Assembly (NCBI GenBank): GCA_035610365.1
Contig: CM069432.1
Span: 75,272,520-75,336,519 of the forward strand
DNA: 64,000 nucleotides
Source of the DNA: Aquatica leii
Lineage: Eukaryota; Arthropoda; Insecta; Coleoptera; Lampyridae
Reading direction: 5' to 3'
The first letter of the stretch is position 1. The number at the start of each line of letters is the position of its first letter. The translations under genes and the position numbers were made by a program. Under the pieces are notes generated by a model that searched no databases, was not told the origin of the DNA, and worked only from the letters and a program-made list of their open reading frames with translations. Of this stretch, positions 62,410 to 64,000 are shown piece after piece.

Positions 62410-64000
62410 GACTCTGTAAAAATACAGTGTTTTAGACGTACAAATTAAAATAAAATTATTAAAAAAATTGTGATTTACAAAAGAATTAATTATTTTTACT
62501 GCAAATACCTATTTGTTTTTTTAATAAAAAATGGAAAATAAACGATTAAATAATATTTTTTAAAATTAATACGCATTAAAACGTTTATTTGTAAAAATAA
62601 TAGCAAACACTTAATATTTTTTTTAATAAAAAGCTGTTTAGTAGAACCCATATCGCCTCTTACAATTTGTTTACCTACGACTAGTATTTTATTTAAACTT
62701 ACATTGTAAATAATTTTCTTAAGCGTAAAGGTACGTTTGGTTACTCCTTGTCAGTATTTCACTTCTTATTATTATACCAGTAACAAGTATTTTACAAGAA
62801 CTTTCTTGAATTACGTAGTTTTTGTTTGATACGGACATATTTCACTGCCATACTGTCGAGAATAATCGTTATCTATTGCTAATTATCTACTGTTATCTAT
62901 GGCTTTCAGTTCATTCTAAGTTTTCTTTTTTTAAATAGTATGATTGTCTTTGTACATTTTAATTACAGTTTTTGTTATTTTGTCACAATAAACAATTATA
63001 CTTAGTATTACTATTACATTTATTTTTATTGCACATTTTGGAAGTAGTATTAGATATACAAAAAGTGACCAATAATTTTCATAGTAAAATTCCCTACTAA
63101 ATGAAATATTACATTATATTTGTTATAAATACATGAGTAAAAAAACATTACACATGTAATTTTTACATGCATACTTAGGTAATTTTGCAATTATCGTTAA
63201 ATACTACTGCAAAAAACGTAGATAAAAAAATTAGTTATATAAAAATACACACATTTTTTTCAGTGTACTAAAATTTTACAAACTATTTCTTTATTGTTTA
63301 TTAAAAATAAAATTAATTTTTATTAAATCAAAATTTTCACATTAAATTTTATAAAACTGTGATTAAAAAATCGCAGTTTATTGAAGTTATTGTGATTATT
63401 TTTTTTTCTTTCCTTGAATATGATTTTTTAATTTTTAGTTTAGTTTGTGCATACTATATCTAATGCTGTTCATCTAATATTAGTTACCTTTTTCACTTAT
63501 CTAAAATAAAACAACTTTTTTATTTGGTATTCTAGAACATATGTAAATTAATGTGCTATCTCTGTTATTCAAACATCGCGCAAACAAAAAGGAATTATAA
63601 GGACAGGGTCCGGAATACTACCTACGTATAAAGTATAACTTTGTTTGTAATTTTTATCTTATCTAATTGTTTATATTCAATAAGTTTCGTATTTTTTTTA
63701 TAAAAACGTTTTGATTTAAACTAGAGTATATTTTTAAATAGATTTTAGTGTACTATTTGGTTTTGAAAGGTTTTTTTTAATGTATTTTTTGGATTGCATT
63801 TATTTTTTTCTGTGTTTTTGTTGTATTTTTAGTAAGTTGTAATGCTTATAAAATATGTAGCAATATTAAAATATTAAATTAAAAATGAAGGTGTTACACA
63901 TGTACACCAGGTTTTCATTTTATATCAAAATTTCATTAATGTCTTTTTAGATATAAAGTTTATGCATTGTATATGTATATTAAAACGCACAAATACTATT
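62410..64000. other. Upstream of the Sox15 start codon: 5'UTR intron or promoter-proximal sequence
   Basis: A possible acceptor TTTACAG ends at 62414, four bases before the ATG, suggesting that a 5'UTR exon lies further right on the minus strand. No clear promoter or UTR exon was identified to 64000. Confidence 0.4.

Overview
This is an AT-rich stretch of an animal nuclear genome, most likely an insect. The evidence is one spliced developmental exon, no operon structure, very long non-coding tracts, and a transposon fauna (Jockey-clade and RTE-like LINEs, a Penelope-like element, piggyBac, hAT, Tc1/mariner, Sailor-like and pogo relics) typical of insects. The order is uncertain. Hemiptera or another group with large AT-rich introns would fit, but nothing in the window proves it.

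The only confident host gene is the first coding exon of a SoxF-group HMG-box gene, orthologous to insect Sox15, on the minus strand at 61938-62409. It carries an ATG, a 120-residue N-terminal region and the first half of the HMG box, and ends at a GTAAGTG splice donor. The rest of the HMG box was not found to its left. Nearly the whole window (about 1-61937) therefore reads as a single very large first coding intron, and 62414-64000 as upstream sequence or 5'UTR intron. Several GC-richer islands in this AT-rich desert (17020-17220, 20250-20340, 51620-51735, 58190-58400, 60840-60960) look like conserved cis-regulatory elements. The one nearest the exon holds an exact Exd/Hth-type TGATTGACAG site.

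Transposon layout, left to right: a Harbinger-like MITE (2914-3061); a decayed Jockey-clade LINE (6.1-10.4 kb) with a 655-bp TIR element inside it; a piggyBac relic (10.45-12.54 kb); a hAT relic (13.2-14.2 kb); a 661-bp long-TIR element with perfect 8-bp target duplications (17961-18621); a degraded tRNA-derived SINE head (20.66 kb); a MULE-like MITE (22224-22423); a hAT MITE (23201-23435); an RTE-like LINE (23.85-25.12 kb); an internally deleted relative of the piggyBac relic (25.19-25.59 kb); a Penelope-like relic (25.9-26.7 kb); and a 159-bp (AAT)n array (30.7 kb). The densest part is 36.5-46.3 kb. There a hAT element with perfect 8-bp target duplications sits just upstream of a Sailor-like (about DD82E) transposase gene with two small introns, followed by Tc3-like, hAT, Tc1-like and pogo-like relics. 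Further right are two exons resembling a SAM domain (48.1-48.45 kb), a 3' RTE fragment (49.85-50.25 kb), and a long-TIR Tc1/mariner-like element carrying a second MITE in one arm (52.85-54.6 kb).

No CRISPR, prokaryotic system, rRNA or intact tRNA gene was seen. No clearly new multigene system was found. The best leads are the candidate regulatory islands, the split SAM-domain coding traces, the Sailor-like gene and the nested TIR elements with clear target-site duplications.
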